Assembly (NCBI GenBank): GCA_027592785.1
Contig: JAQCLD010000029.1
Location: 1 to 45,674 of the forward strand
From: Acidobacteriota bacterium
GTDB taxonomy: Bacteria > Acidobacteriota > Terriglobia > Bryobacterales > UBA6623
Reading direction: 5' to 3'
Length of the DNA stretch: 45,674 nt
This document shows positions 34,290-42,714 of the stretch, one piece after another. The position numbers and the translations under genes are program-made. The stretch's first letter is position 1. Each line of letters opens with the position of its first letter. Under the pieces are notes generated by a model. The model had not been told where the DNA came from, searched no databases, and was given only the letters and a program-made list of their open reading frames with translations.

Positions 34290-34961
34290 TTATCTCTGTT
34301 GACTGGGCAGAGATTCTCCTTTCTTGAGCAGGCTCGGCCGCTTCTTCTCCCGTTCCTTCTCTTCCTTCTGCTGTACTTGCTCGGCCTCTTGCACTTCCTC
34401 CCGCCGCGCCTGGCTCATCGTCTTTTCCCTGGCTGCCTTTTCAGCGCCGTCCGCTTCGATGAGCCCGCTCTTGCGGGCGGCGAGATCCTCGGAAGTAATT
34501 TCGATCGAATCTTCCAACACGTAGATAGCGTCTTCCAAGACGAATTCGTAACGCCACAAATCGTCCAGGTCTTTTTCTTGAATGGCCATTAGCCGGCTGA
34601 GCAGTTCGCGCTCGGTGTTGAGCAGCACCGGTATCGTCTTCGAGATATCAGCATCGCGCAACAACGCATCATCGATGACCATGTCCACTGCTTCTACGAT
34701 TCGTCCGACTTCTGCGAGATTGTCGTGGACCTTGGCGCCCCGGCCCAACTCCTCCTTGGCCAGCAGCTGGTCGATGAGCGCCATACGCAACTTCGCGAAC
34801 TGCAAATAGAACGGAACCCTCTCGTTCGGATCTTGCGCCAAGCGTATCTGGTCGGCCTCGAACTCCGTCAGGAAGTCTTTGGTCAACGAGATTTCTTGCC
34901 CGAAGGCCAGCGTAGCAACCAGCATCGCGACGCTGAAAACGTGGAGTGGAGCGCGTTTCAT
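34290..34961 (-). CDS. Secreted helical protein with charged C-terminal tail, unknown function
   Basis: I do not recognise this 223-residue protein. It has a signal peptide (cleavage near LAFGQ, residue 22) and a helical body with KLRMALIDQLLAKEELGRGA, RIVEAVDMVIDDALL and TERELLSRLMAI. The tail from about 170 is highly charged, very Glu/Lys/Gln-rich (REEVQEAEQVQQKEEKEREK), probably coiled coil. The helical body shares a short motif (RIVEAV plus acidic/hydrophobic residues) and helix spacing with the upstream gene product, suggesting paralogy. It starts four bases after that gene. Confidence 0.75.
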   Translation of the reverse strand: MKRAPLHVFSVAMLVATLAFGQEISLTKDFLTEFEADQIRLAQDPNERVPFYLQFAKLRMALIDQLLAKEELGRGAKVHDNLAEVGRIVEAVDMVIDDALLRDADISKTIPVLLNTERELLSRLMAIQEKDLDDLWRYEFVLEDAIYVLEDSIEITSEDLAARKSGLIEADGAEKAAREKTMSQARREEVQEAEQVQQKEEKEREKKRPSLLKKGESLPSQQR

Positions 34962-34965
34962 TCAC

Positions 34966-35415
34966 TTACCTCCTGGTCTGCATGATCTCGGAAAGGATCT
35001 CGCCGTTGATCGCTTCAATGCGCTTGATCACCGGCTCCAAGTCCTCTCGCTCATCATAAATTAGCTGACGTTGCGCGCTTCGTAGACTACGTGCCAGCTT
35101 GTGGGTTGCGATTTCCGCCCGCTTGAAATGCTTCGGACGACTGCGTGCGTTTTTTCCCGTCGCTTCGAGCGCCGTCACCGACAGCTCGACGGCTTCCACG
35201 ATGCGGGCCAACATCGCTCGGGCTTGTTCCGGCAGTCCCTGGCGGTAGGCCTCGACCACACCGTCCACGCCGGCCTGGGCCAGCTCTAGCGCTATTTGAG
35301 ATTGCTTCTCCGGTTCGGGCTCGGACTTGACGGCGTCCCAAGTAATTTCTTGAGCCAACGCCGATCCCGCGAGCGCGACGAATAGACAGATGATTGCCGG
35401 ACGGAAAGATCTCAT
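34966..35415 (-). CDS. Small secreted helical protein, unknown function
   Basis: I do not recognise this 149-residue protein. The signal peptide ends at SALAQ (residue 22). The rest is predicted all-helical, with SQIALELAQAGVDGVVEAYR, MLARIVEAVELSVTALEATG and LARSLRSAQRQLIYDERED. The RIVEAV segment recurs in the next gene. Its ATG overlaps the stop of the TPR gene upstream (ATGA), so the TPR protein and this protein are co-translated and may form a periplasmic assembly. Confidence 0.75.
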   Translation of the reverse strand: MRSFRPAIICLFVALAGSALAQEITWDAVKSEPEPEKQSQIALELAQAGVDGVVEAYRQGLPEQARAMLARIVEAVELSVTALEATGKNARSRPKHFKRAEIATHKLARSLRSAQRQLIYDEREDLEPVIKRIEAINGEILSEIMQTRR

Positions 35416-36641
35416 CGCTTGCTCAGTACCAATTCGATCACGCGCAATCTTTGGCGCGACTTGAATTCCTCATCTTCCATGCCTGGCGCAGCGGCCAGAA
35501 ATGCCTTGTAGCTCACCTGAGCTTCCTTATACAGTTGGAGCCGGTCCTCGGTGATAGCCCGCAAATAGATACTAGCGGGTCTTAGCGGTTCCAATTTCTC
35601 CGCATTAGCCAGCGCCTTCAGAGAACCGCTGTAGTTCTCCACCTGGTAAAGGGTAAAGGCTAAGCCCGTCCACGCCTCCGGGTTATCTGGCGCCTGTTGC
35701 ACAGCTGCGAGGTATTGGGTATGGGCGCCTTCATAGTCCAGGACTTGTATCAGGCTGGCTCCGTACCGCAGGCGGAGCTCCGCTTCATTCGGGTTGGCAG
35801 CCACGGCTTCGGCCAGCCTCTGCCGAGCCGTATCGGCATCGTCCGCCAATACATAGGCCTGTGCCAGGGCCGCCCGTGCAGCGTCCGTCGGACTTTGATC
35901 GACAACGGCCTCCAACTGCTTCGCTGCTTCCGCGTAGCGCTCCAATTCCAGCAGCAGCATCCCGATGCGCTCGCGAACGGCGACGTTCGTCGGCTCGACC
36001 TCGAGATAGCCCCGATACATCTCCAACGCCTGCTCTCGTCCGCCGGAGTTTTCTACCTGCTCCGCGAGTTGCACTTGGTAGGAGCGCAACTGCGGATCCA
36101 ACTCGCCGGCTTTTTGGTAGCTCGCCGCCGCGGATTCGATCTGATTCAGGGACGCCTGCGCCTGACCCAGCTCGATCCAGATCGAGGGCTCTCCCGGATC
36201 CAGCTCGGCCGCTCGCTCGTAAATAGGTATCGCCTCGCTCGCCTGGCCTGCTTCCGCAAGCGCATGGGCGTGGAAGTACTGAACCTGCGGGTCATCGGGA
36301 CGATTCGCCGCCGCGCGGCCCAACAAAGGAGCCGCCTCCGATGCCTTCCCGTTTCTCAGCAGCACAACTCCCAAGTTCAGAAATACCGGCTGAAACTCCG
36401 GCTCAATCTCCAGGGCTCGACGATAGGCCGCGATCGCTTCATCGTCACGTTGCAACTGCGCTAGGGCGTAGCCGAGATTGAATGGGATCGAGGCATTCTC
36501 GGGCTCCGCCTCGGCCGCGGTTTCAAGCAAGGGGACCGCCGCGGCAAAGTCATTTTGGCGCAGCGCCTCAATCGCCTGCTCGACCAGGCTCTCCTGGGCG
36601 AATGACGACGCGGCGAGCAGCGCAACCAGCAACCAGCGCAT
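35412..36641 (-). CDS. Secreted tetratricopeptide repeat protein
   Basis: The 409-residue protein has a signal peptide (MRWLLVALLAASSFAQ) followed by about ten TPR units. Examples are NASIPFNLGYALAQLQRDDE, PVFLNLGVVLLRNGKASEAA, PQVQYFHAHALAEAGQASEA and PEAWTGLAFTLYQVENYSGS. It heads a four-gene minus-strand run (TPR, two small secreted proteins, DUF2085). It probably acts as a protein-binding scaffold outside the cytoplasm. No enzymatic domain is visible. Confidence 0.85.
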   Translation of the reverse strand: MRWLLVALLAASSFAQESLVEQAIEALRQNDFAAAVPLLETAAEAEPENASIPFNLGYALAQLQRDDEAIAAYRRALEIEPEFQPVFLNLGVVLLRNGKASEAAPLLGRAAANRPDDPQVQYFHAHALAEAGQASEAIPIYERAAELDPGEPSIWIELGQAQASLNQIESAAASYQKAGELDPQLRSYQVQLAEQVENSGGREQALEMYRGYLEVEPTNVAVRERIGMLLLELERYAEAAKQLEAVVDQSPTDAARAALAQAYVLADDADTARQRLAEAVAANPNEAELRLRYGASLIQVLDYEGAHTQYLAAVQQAPDNPEAWTGLAFTLYQVENYSGSLKALANAEKLEPLRPASIYLRAITEDRLQLYKEAQVSYKAFLAAAPGMEDEEFKSRQRLRVIELVLSKR

Positions 36642-36698
36642 AGCCTACTCATTGTACGGGCGAGGGGCCTCCGGCGCCGCTGGCCGCCCCGTCTCTGA

Positions 36699-36704
36699 TA
36701 CAAT
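36699..36704 (+). promoter_or_regulatory. Candidate -10 element before the esterase gene
   Basis: TACAAT ends nine bases before ATG 36714, so a transcript from it would have almost no leader. No convincing -35 is present. The same hexamer occurs at 38-43 and 37634-37639, each upstream of a gene start. Confidence 0.3.
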
Positions 36705-36713
36705 CGCCGCTCG

Positions 36714-37604
36714 ATGCGACATGCCCTCGTCTTGTTTTCCGCCCTTCTCGTTACCGCTCCGCTCTTGGCGCAGCGCGGCGGGGCGCCGCCCGAGAGAGTC
36801 AGACTGTGGGCGGGCGATGCGCCGGGGGCGATGGGTCAGCAGGACGAGGATATCCCGACTCTCGATCTCTACCTTGTGCCGCCCGAGCGGGCCGTCGGAA
36901 CGGCGGTGGTGGTGTGTCCCGGCGGCGGCTATCGTGCCCTCGCAATTGACCACGAGGGAGAGCAGATCGCCCGCTGGTGGAATTCGCTCGGCGTCTCGGC
37001 CTTCGTGCTTAAGTACCGCCTCGGCCCGAAATACCATCACCCCGTCGAACTCGGCGACGCCCAACGCGCCCTTCGCTGGGTGCGCAGCCGCGCCGGGCAG
37101 TATGGCTTCCAATCCGACCGCATCGGGATTATGGGCTTTTCCGCTGGAGGCCACCTCGCCTCAAGCGCCGCCACCCTATTCGATAAGGGCCAAGCTGCGG
37201 CTGAAGATCCGCTCGACCGCCTGAGTTCGAGGCCCGACTTCGCCGTACTGGCCTACCCCGTCATTTCCATGACCACCGAATATGTTCACCAAGGCTCCAA
37301 GCGCAAACTGCTTGGCGATAACCCCGATCCGGCTTTGGCGGCGCACTTGTCCACGGAACTGCAGGTGACCCCCGAGACTCCCCCGGTTTTCCTCTTCCAC
37401 ACCAACGAAGACACGGCCGTACCGGCTGAGAACAGCATTCTTTTTTATCTCGCCCTGCGACGGGCCAAGATTCCTGCCGAGCTTCACATTTACGAACGAG
37501 GCCCGCATGGCGTCGGTCTGGCTTGGAGCGATGCGGTACTGAGTTCATGGCCATCCCGCCTGGCCGACTGGATGCGCATTAGCGGACTTCTTGCTAGTCG
37601 CTGA
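36714..37604 (+). CDS. Secreted alpha/beta-hydrolase, acetyl-esterase-like
   Basis: This 296-residue hydrolase of the BD-FAE/acetyl xylan esterase-like group has a signal peptide ending near LLAQ (residue 20). The oxyanion region is VVVCPGGGYRALAIDHEGEQ. The nucleophile is Ser143 in MGFSAGGHLAS, the acid Asp233 in FHTNEDTAVP, and the base His265 in ERGPHGVGLA, giving a complete triad. It probably deacylates a carbohydrate or similar ester in the periplasm. It is divergent from the TPR gene with a 72-base gap, and the next gene starts 87 bases later. Confidence 0.88.
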   Translation: MRHALVLFSALLVTAPLLAQRGGAPPERVRLWAGDAPGAMGQQDEDIPTLDLYLVPPERAVGTAVVVCPGGGYRALAIDHEGEQIARWWNSLGVSAFVLKYRLGPKYHHPVELGDAQRALRWVRSRAGQYGFQSDRIGIMGFSAGGHLASSAATLFDKGQAAAEDPLDRLSSRPDFAVLAYPVISMTTEYVHQGSKRKLLGDNPDPALAAHLSTELQVTPETPPVFLFHTNEDTAVPAENSILFYLALRRAKIPAELHIYERGPHGVGLAWSDAVLSSWPSRLADWMRISGLLASR

Positions 37605-37633
37605 GTAACTGAGTTTGGCGGCATTCGCTGCGT

Positions 37634-37639
37634 TACAAT
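37634..37639 (+). promoter_or_regulatory. Candidate -10 element before the interrupted TPR-like gene
   Basis: TACAAT lies 52 bases before ATG 37692 in the spacer after the esterase gene. No good -35 was found at 16-18 bases upstream. Confidence 0.3.
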
Positions 37640-37691
37640 CGGGGAGTTCCGATCGTCCCCACACAGTCGGCCGACTAGCTGTATTTTCCTC

Positions 37692-39152
37692 ATGTTCGAT
37701 CGTCCGCGGCGCCGTCGACGTAGCAAAAGTAGACGCGACCCCTTGTCCCGGCACGAGCAGGATCCGAACGCTTCAACCTCCCAACCATGGATCGCCATCG
37801 CCGTCGCCGAGTTGGTCGAAGGAGCCATCGGCCCTCAGGAAGCCGTCGAACCTCCCCGGCCCAAACCGGACGCTCCGCCCTCTCCGACCTACTCGCGGTA
37901 CGCTGTGCTGCCTGCAGTCGTGTTGGTCGCAGCGGCCAGCGTTTTCGTCGTGCAAAGCTCGCTGCGCTCCGCCTTGACGGAAGCATGGATTGGAGAGTCC
38001 TCGCTCGTTTCCCTGGAGCGGGCTGTCGCCACAGTCCCCGACCGGTCTCTCGCTTGGCTCCGCCTGGGACTGAGGCAGTCCAGGGACGGCTAATCCGACA
38101 GCGCCGTTCCCAGCTTGCAGAAGGCGGTCGAGCGAGCCCCAGGCGCTAGTTCGCCGCGAATCGCCTTGGCGCTGGAACTGGAACGCGTAGGGCGCTTCGA
38201 TGAGGCGGAAAGCGCCCTACTGAGCGCCGCCGCTTCGGAGGCAGGATTTAGGCCTCGCTGGAGCTTGGCCAACTATTACGCGCGACGCGGGAATTGGGAC
38301 CAGGTCTGGCGCTGGACCAATGAGTCGATCCTTGCCGATCCGGGGCAACTCGCTGCGGCGGCGTCTCTTGGTTGGCGAGCCGAAGCGGATCCGGCGACCA
38401 TTCTCAACTTGGCAATCCCCGACGAACCAGAGATCAATCGTCGTTACTTCGCCTACTTGTACGATCTGGGCCAACTCGACGCGATGCGCCAGGCCTGGCC
38501 GAGATTCTCCGCAGTGGTGACCGAAGCCGAAACCCATTTGGCGACCCAATACGTGGACCGGCTCCTCGCCGCGGGATTCGTCGATGATGCCGTCGGCGCG
38601 TGGAACCTTCTTTGTGACCGCGCCCTGCTCCCGTATGGGCATTTGCTTGGCCCTGATCAGCGCATCTTGACCAATCCGTTCTTCTTGACCGATCCTTCCG
38701 GTCGCGGTTTCGATTGGACCGCCCACGACCACCGAGGTGTGTTGTGGACCCGTCCGCCGGTCCAAGGCGATCGCGGCATGATTGACTTTCGGCTCTCCGG
38801 CGTTCAGCAAAGCGGCATCGCGCTGCTCACGCAGATCATCCCCGTTGTCCCTGGCGTCTACGCCCTCAGCTTCGACTTCGCCACGCAGGGCATGCCGATT
38901 CAAACTTGCCTCGGATGGGTTGTCCGGGATCTTTATTCCGGCGCCGATATTCATCCACTCGAAACCTTGATCAATGCGGAAGGATTCTGGGATGACGAAG
39001 ACCTGACGTTCGTTGTGCCTCAGGGGACGCGAGCTGCCGTCCTGGAACTGCACTATGTTGAGATCGAATCCAAAGCGCGCCGTCTTGGCGGATTCGCGCT
39101 GCGCGACGTGCGGCTCTCGCTAGCTGAGGCGTCGGAGGCGTCCGCTCCGTGA
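37692..39152 (+). pseudogene. Membrane-anchored TPR-like protein gene, interrupted by an in-frame TAA
   Basis: Read through, this encodes 486 codons. It has a basic N-terminus (MFDRPRRRRRSKSRR), one transmembrane helix at about 70-88 (YAVLPAVVLVAAASVFVV) and TPR-like helices starting SLVSLERAVATVPDRSLAWL. TAA at 38091-38093 is codon 134 (after RQSRDG). The same frame goes straight on: SDSAVPSLQKAVERAPGASS, RIALALELERVGRFDEAESA, further helices, then a C-terminal beta-rich, carbohydrate-binding-like domain (VYALSFDFATQGMPI). The helical repeat pattern spans the stop, so the two halves were one gene. The TAA is one base from GAA, CAA or AAA. Its end overlaps the O-antigen-ligase-like gene by four bases (GTGA). 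Downstream translation might restart, but no good start is evident. Confidence 0.8.
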
Positions 39153-40435
39153 TTCTCTACTATCGTTTTCGCCAACTTTCCAGCCTGGGCCTGATCGCAT
39201 TGACCGGCTTTGCCGTCTTTCTCTTCGGTGCTGTCGATTCGCCTACCGTCACGATCATTCAAGTTGCGCTCGCCGCCCTGGCCCTTGCCTGGGCGATCAG
39301 AAAGTTGCGAAACCCTTATCGCTTCGTGGCTAGCGGCTTCTATCTGCCGCTCCTTGTCATCGTTGGGGCCGCGGGCGTGCAGACTTTGTTCTCGCTTTCG
39401 GCGTCCACTCATGCCACCGAGTCGGGGTTGGCGCTTTGGCTAGCCTACCTGGCGTTCTTTGTTATTGCGGTCAACGTACAAGCGGATCCCATGATCCGCG
39501 GGACCTGGCCGACCGCCGCGTGTTGGCTGGGTCTCGGGGTCGGCTTGATGGCCATGCTGCAGGCCTTGGTTGCTGGCGGCGGCGTTCTTTGGAGGTCCGC
39601 TCCCGGCCTTCAGCCTTTCGGTCCATTCGCTGGCTTCGAGTACTTCGCCGTGTTCGCGGAACTGCTCTTTCCCATCTTGCTCATCACCGCGCTCGATAAC
39701 AGCCGGCGGCGCGCTCTAGGAATCGCTGCCGCAGAGGTTCTCGCCGCCTCAGCTGCAGCAGCTGTCTCCCCGACCGGCTTTTTGCTGCTCACGGCCGAAC
39801 TCGTGGTCATTCTCATCGTTGAAGTCGTGACGCTGGCCCTCGGACGAGGTAAGAATGCGCGGCGCATCGTTTCCTCCGCCGGGGCGCTCGGCGTTGCGGC
39901 CGGCGCGCTAGTTGCCGGCGGCATCATCGGTCAGCTGGCCCAGGCCGGGACGGATCCTCCCGTCAGCGACGATTCCGCTTCGACGGCCGCGTGGCAGTTG
40001 TTTCAGCAGAAGAAGGCGATCGGCCACGGTCTCGGCGCCTTCCCTGTCGCCTATCGGGCGGAGTTCCCGACGACGCCAGGAACGGCTTTCTCCGGCGCTG
40101 AGCCGGTCCGTTTGATGGCCGAAATTGGTATCGCCGGCATCGTCGCCCAGGTCCTGCTCATCGGACTGCTGCCGATCATGGCGCGTACCCACCGTGCCTG
40201 GCTCGGCGGCGTCTTGGCGCTTGCCGCCGCTTGGGCCCACAGCTGGAACTATTCTTGGCTCGGATCCCCAGCGTTGGTGCTGGTCGCCTTGGGGCTCTTG
40301 GCGCTGGTCGCTACCGACGGGTCCCGACTGCCCTTGCGGGCCATTTTCCGTCGAAGAAGCGGCACAAATATGGCTACGCACAGCCACCAGAACCAATCGC
40401 CCCAGCGCGCGTACCAGCTGAGTTCGGTCGAGTAG
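39149..40435 (+). CDS. O-antigen ligase/polymerase-like membrane protein
   Basis: The 428-residue protein has about ten to twelve hydrophobic helices. A long loop before the last group contains KKAIGHGLGAFPVAYRAEFP and GTAFSGAEPVRLMAEIGIAG, which resembles the Wzy_C/O-antigen ligase pattern (G.G.G.F, then a glutamate-rich membrane re-entry). It probably joins or polymerises surface polysaccharide at the periplasmic face. GTG 39149 overlaps the stop of the preceding gene. The last 187 bases overlap lnt on the other strand; the final helix of this protein and the tail of Lnt are read from the same DNA. Confidence 0.78.
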   Translation: MILYYRFRQLSSLGLIALTGFAVFLFGAVDSPTVTIIQVALAALALAWAIRKLRNPYRFVASGFYLPLLVIVGAAGVQTLFSLSASTHATESGLALWLAYLAFFVIAVNVQADPMIRGTWPTAACWLGLGVGLMAMLQALVAGGGVLWRSAPGLQPFGPFAGFEYFAVFAELLFPILLITALDNSRRRALGIAAAEVLAASAAAAVSPTGFLLLTAELVVILIVEVVTLALGRGKNARRIVSSAGALGVAAGALVAGGIIGQLAQAGTDPPVSDDSASTAAWQLFQQKKAIGHGLGAFPVAYRAEFPTTPGTAFSGAEPVRLMAEIGIAGIVAQVLLIGLLPIMARTHRAWLGGVLALAAAWAHSWNYSWLGSPALVLVALGLLALVATDGSRLPLRAIFRRRSGTNMATHSHQNQSPQRAYQLSSVE

Positions 40436-41805
40436 CTAAAGCCGGCGTTCACCGCCCCAGCTTCGAACGACGCCAGCGGCTGCGTGATCTGCCCCGCGCG
40501 GTTAATCGAAGTCGTAATGCCGTCCGCGGTCGCGCGCAAAATCCAGCGCTGATTCTCAATCGCCCGCATACGGGCCAGCAACAAGTGTTGATAACGTGCC
40601 GCCGTAGTGCCGTACCAGCCGTCGTTCGAAATGTTGATCAACACCTCGGCGCCGTTTGCCGTGAACTGTCTCACTCCGCTGGCGAATGCATTCTCGTAGC
40701 AGATGTACACACCCACCTGGCGCCCGTTGATCCTCGATACCGCGGATTCGTCGCCCGGCGTGAAATCTCCAGATTGAAGCGTGATCTTGTCGACGAAAGC
40801 CGAGAAGGGCCAGGGGACGAATTCACCGAAGGGGACCAGGTGCATCTTGGCGTAGCGGCCAACCAATTTTCCGGAAGCGTCCAAGGTCAGCGCGCTGTTG
40901 AGCGGTCGCCTCACGCCGTCGATCTCCTTGAAGGCGATCGCGTTAAAGATGAACGGCGCGTCAACGGCTCGAGCGATTCGTGCCATGAAGTCCGGCCAGC
41001 CGGCCACGTCGAAGTAGTAGAGGGGCACGCTGTATTCGGGCCAAACCAGCAGGTCCGGCTTGACGTCTCCCCCAGTTGAGAGTTCCTCCATCATTCGCAA
41101 ATGCGCTTGACTCTCCGTCGGCGTCCATCCGTCAATAATCGAGTTCGGATTGACCGCCGGCTGCACCAGCCTGGCGTAGCGGTCGCCGGTCTCCCCGTCA
41201 GGAAGTTTCGGCAAAAGGAAAAGCGCAGGCAGCAACGCCAATGCAGCCCAGTGCAGCCGAGGACGGCGCATGATGAGCAACGCCACGCCGACATTGATTG
41301 CCGCCAACACGAACGAGGGCCCGTAGACTCCGGCGAACGGCGCCAAGCGGGCGACAACCTCCATGCTCGCCGCGGCATTGCCGAGCTGCAGCCACGTAAA
41401 GCCCAGGTACTGGTGCGTTCCCTCGATCGCCACCCACAGAGCGGCCACCGCCGGAAGCGCCCAGGGCCGCCGCATCAGCGGTCCGGCCAGCGTCGCGAAC
41501 ACGCCCAGGTGTAAACCCTTCGCGAGAAAGAACCCAACGAAAATAGCCGCCGCCGCCGGCCCGCTCAGATCCGCGTAATCGTGCATCACGCCGTAGATCC
41601 AGTAACAGGAGCCGCCCCAAAAAACGCAACCGGCCAACCAGCCCGCCAAGAAGCGGCGCGAAGCGCGCGGCTCTTCGGTGGCTGCCAACAACAGTGGCGC
41701 GATCGCGAACGCTGCCAAGTACGGGAACGAAAAGCGCGGGAAAATCAGTACCTGAAGGACCCCGCTCAGCAGCGCCAGTCCTATCGCGACGGCCCGCGCA
41801 CCCAC
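40249..41805 (-). CDS. lnt: Apolipoprotein N-acyltransferase
   Basis: This inner-membrane enzyme adds the third acyl chain to lipoproteins. The 518-residue product has six to seven N-terminal helices, then a nitrilase domain with a visible catalytic triad: Glu257 (LVWPEYSVPLYYF), Lys320 (VGRYAKMHLVPFGEFVPW) and Cys369 (VGVYICYENAF). A C-terminal helix follows (WFWWLCVAIFVPLL) and a 34-residue hydrophilic tail. GTG 41805 shares one base with the lipA stop. The tail and last helix overlap the O-antigen-ligase-like gene for 187 bases. Lipoprotein substrates in this window include the sulfatase and the binding protein. Confidence 0.94.
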   Translation of the reverse strand: MGARAVAIGLALLSGVLQVLIFPRFSFPYLAAFAIAPLLLAATEEPRASRRFLAGWLAGCVFWGGSCYWIYGVMHDYADLSGPAAAAIFVGFFLAKGLHLGVFATLAGPLMRRPWALPAVAALWVAIEGTHQYLGFTWLQLGNAAASMEVVARLAPFAGVYGPSFVLAAINVGVALLIMRRPRLHWAALALLPALFLLPKLPDGETGDRYARLVQPAVNPNSIIDGWTPTESQAHLRMMEELSTGGDVKPDLLVWPEYSVPLYYFDVAGWPDFMARIARAVDAPFIFNAIAFKEIDGVRRPLNSALTLDASGKLVGRYAKMHLVPFGEFVPWPFSAFVDKITLQSGDFTPGDESAVSRINGRQVGVYICYENAFASGVRQFTANGAEVLINISNDGWYGTTAARYQHLLLARMRAIENQRWILRATADGITTSINRAGQITQPLASFEAGAVNAGFSYSTELSWYARWGDWFWWLCVAIFVPLLRRKMARKGSRDPSVATSAKSPKATSTNAGDPSQE

Positions 41806-42704
41806 TACGGAAGCTGAGCCCCTTCCGCGACCAAGTCCGCCATGTAGCTGCTGCGGACGAACGGCCCGCTGAACACGCTGCGGAAGCCGATCGCTTCGCC
41901 GTATTCGCGGTATTCGTCAAACTGCGCGGGAGTCACGAACTCCTCGACAGGCAGCCGATTTCGGCGCGGCTGCAGATACTGCCCTATCGTCGCCACGTCC
42001 ACGCTCGCCCGTCTGAGATCTCGCAACAGCTGCCGCACCTCTTCGCGCCCTTCGCCCAAGCCCAGCATCAAGCCGGACTTGGTCAATACGTCCGGTCGGC
42101 GCTGTTTCGCGTAGGCCAGCACGTCCAGCGAACGCTGATAAACCGCCTGTGGCCGGACCCGCGAATAAAGCCGCGACACGGTTTCCATGTTGTGATTGAA
42201 CACGTCGGGCCCGGCGTCCAATACCCTGGCCACCGCTTGCCGGTCGCCCAGAAAGTCCGGGGTGAGGACTTCGACTTTGGCGTCCGGAAGCGCGCGGCGA
42301 GTCTCCCGCACCGTTTCCGCGAAATGCGCGGAGCCGCCGTCAGCCAACTCATCACGGTTCACGCTGGTGATCACCACGTAGCGCAGGCCCATGCGCGCCG
42401 CCATCTCGGCGACATGGCGGGGCTCACCCGCATCGAGGGGGGAGCCCTCGCCCTGCGGCACCGCGCAAAAGCCGCAGCGGCGCGTACAAATATTGCCCAG
42501 GATCATGAACGTGGCCGTCTTGCGCGAAAAGCAGTCGTGCATGTTCGGGCAACGCGCCGATTCGCAAACCGTGTGCAGCCGCCGCTCGCGCAATTCGACC
42601 TTCAGGTCATGCACGGCCACAGCGGCTGTTTCGGGCTTTCGCAACCATTCTGGAAGCCGCTCCGCGGGCCGCCGAACGCCCGGCGCGATTTGGATGAGAG
42701 ACAC
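41805..42704 (-). CDS. lipA: Lipoyl synthase
   Basis: This radical-SAM enzyme inserts two sulfurs into octanoyl groups on 2-oxoacid dehydrogenases and GcvH. The 299-residue product has the auxiliary cluster cysteines 47, 52 and 58 (CESARCPNMHDC), the radical-SAM cysteines 73, 77 and 80 (CTRRCGFC), and the conserved C-terminal RSSYMAD. The start is GTG 42704, ten bases after the SPOR gene stop. No lipB is in the window. The stop TAG and the lnt GTG share one base, so the two are probably co-translated. Confidence 0.96.
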   Translation of the reverse strand: MSLIQIAPGVRRPAERLPEWLRKPETAAVAVHDLKVELRERRLHTVCESARCPNMHDCFSRKTATFMILGNICTRRCGFCAVPQGEGSPLDAGEPRHVAEMAARMGLRYVVITSVNRDELADGGSAHFAETVRETRRALPDAKVEVLTPDFLGDRQAVARVLDAGPDVFNHNMETVSRLYSRVRPQAVYQRSLDVLAYAKQRRPDVLTKSGLMLGLGEGREEVRQLLRDLRRASVDVATIGQYLQPRRNRLPVEEFVTPAQFDEYREYGEAIGFRSVFSGPFVRSSYMADLVAEGAQLP

Positions 42705-42714
42705 CCTGGGAATC

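Noticed and set aside
40231..41079. Long plus-strand open frame within lnt
   Set aside because: It is antisense to the conserved catalytic domain of Lnt, lacks domain motifs and is Arg-rich in the way GC-rich shadow frames are.
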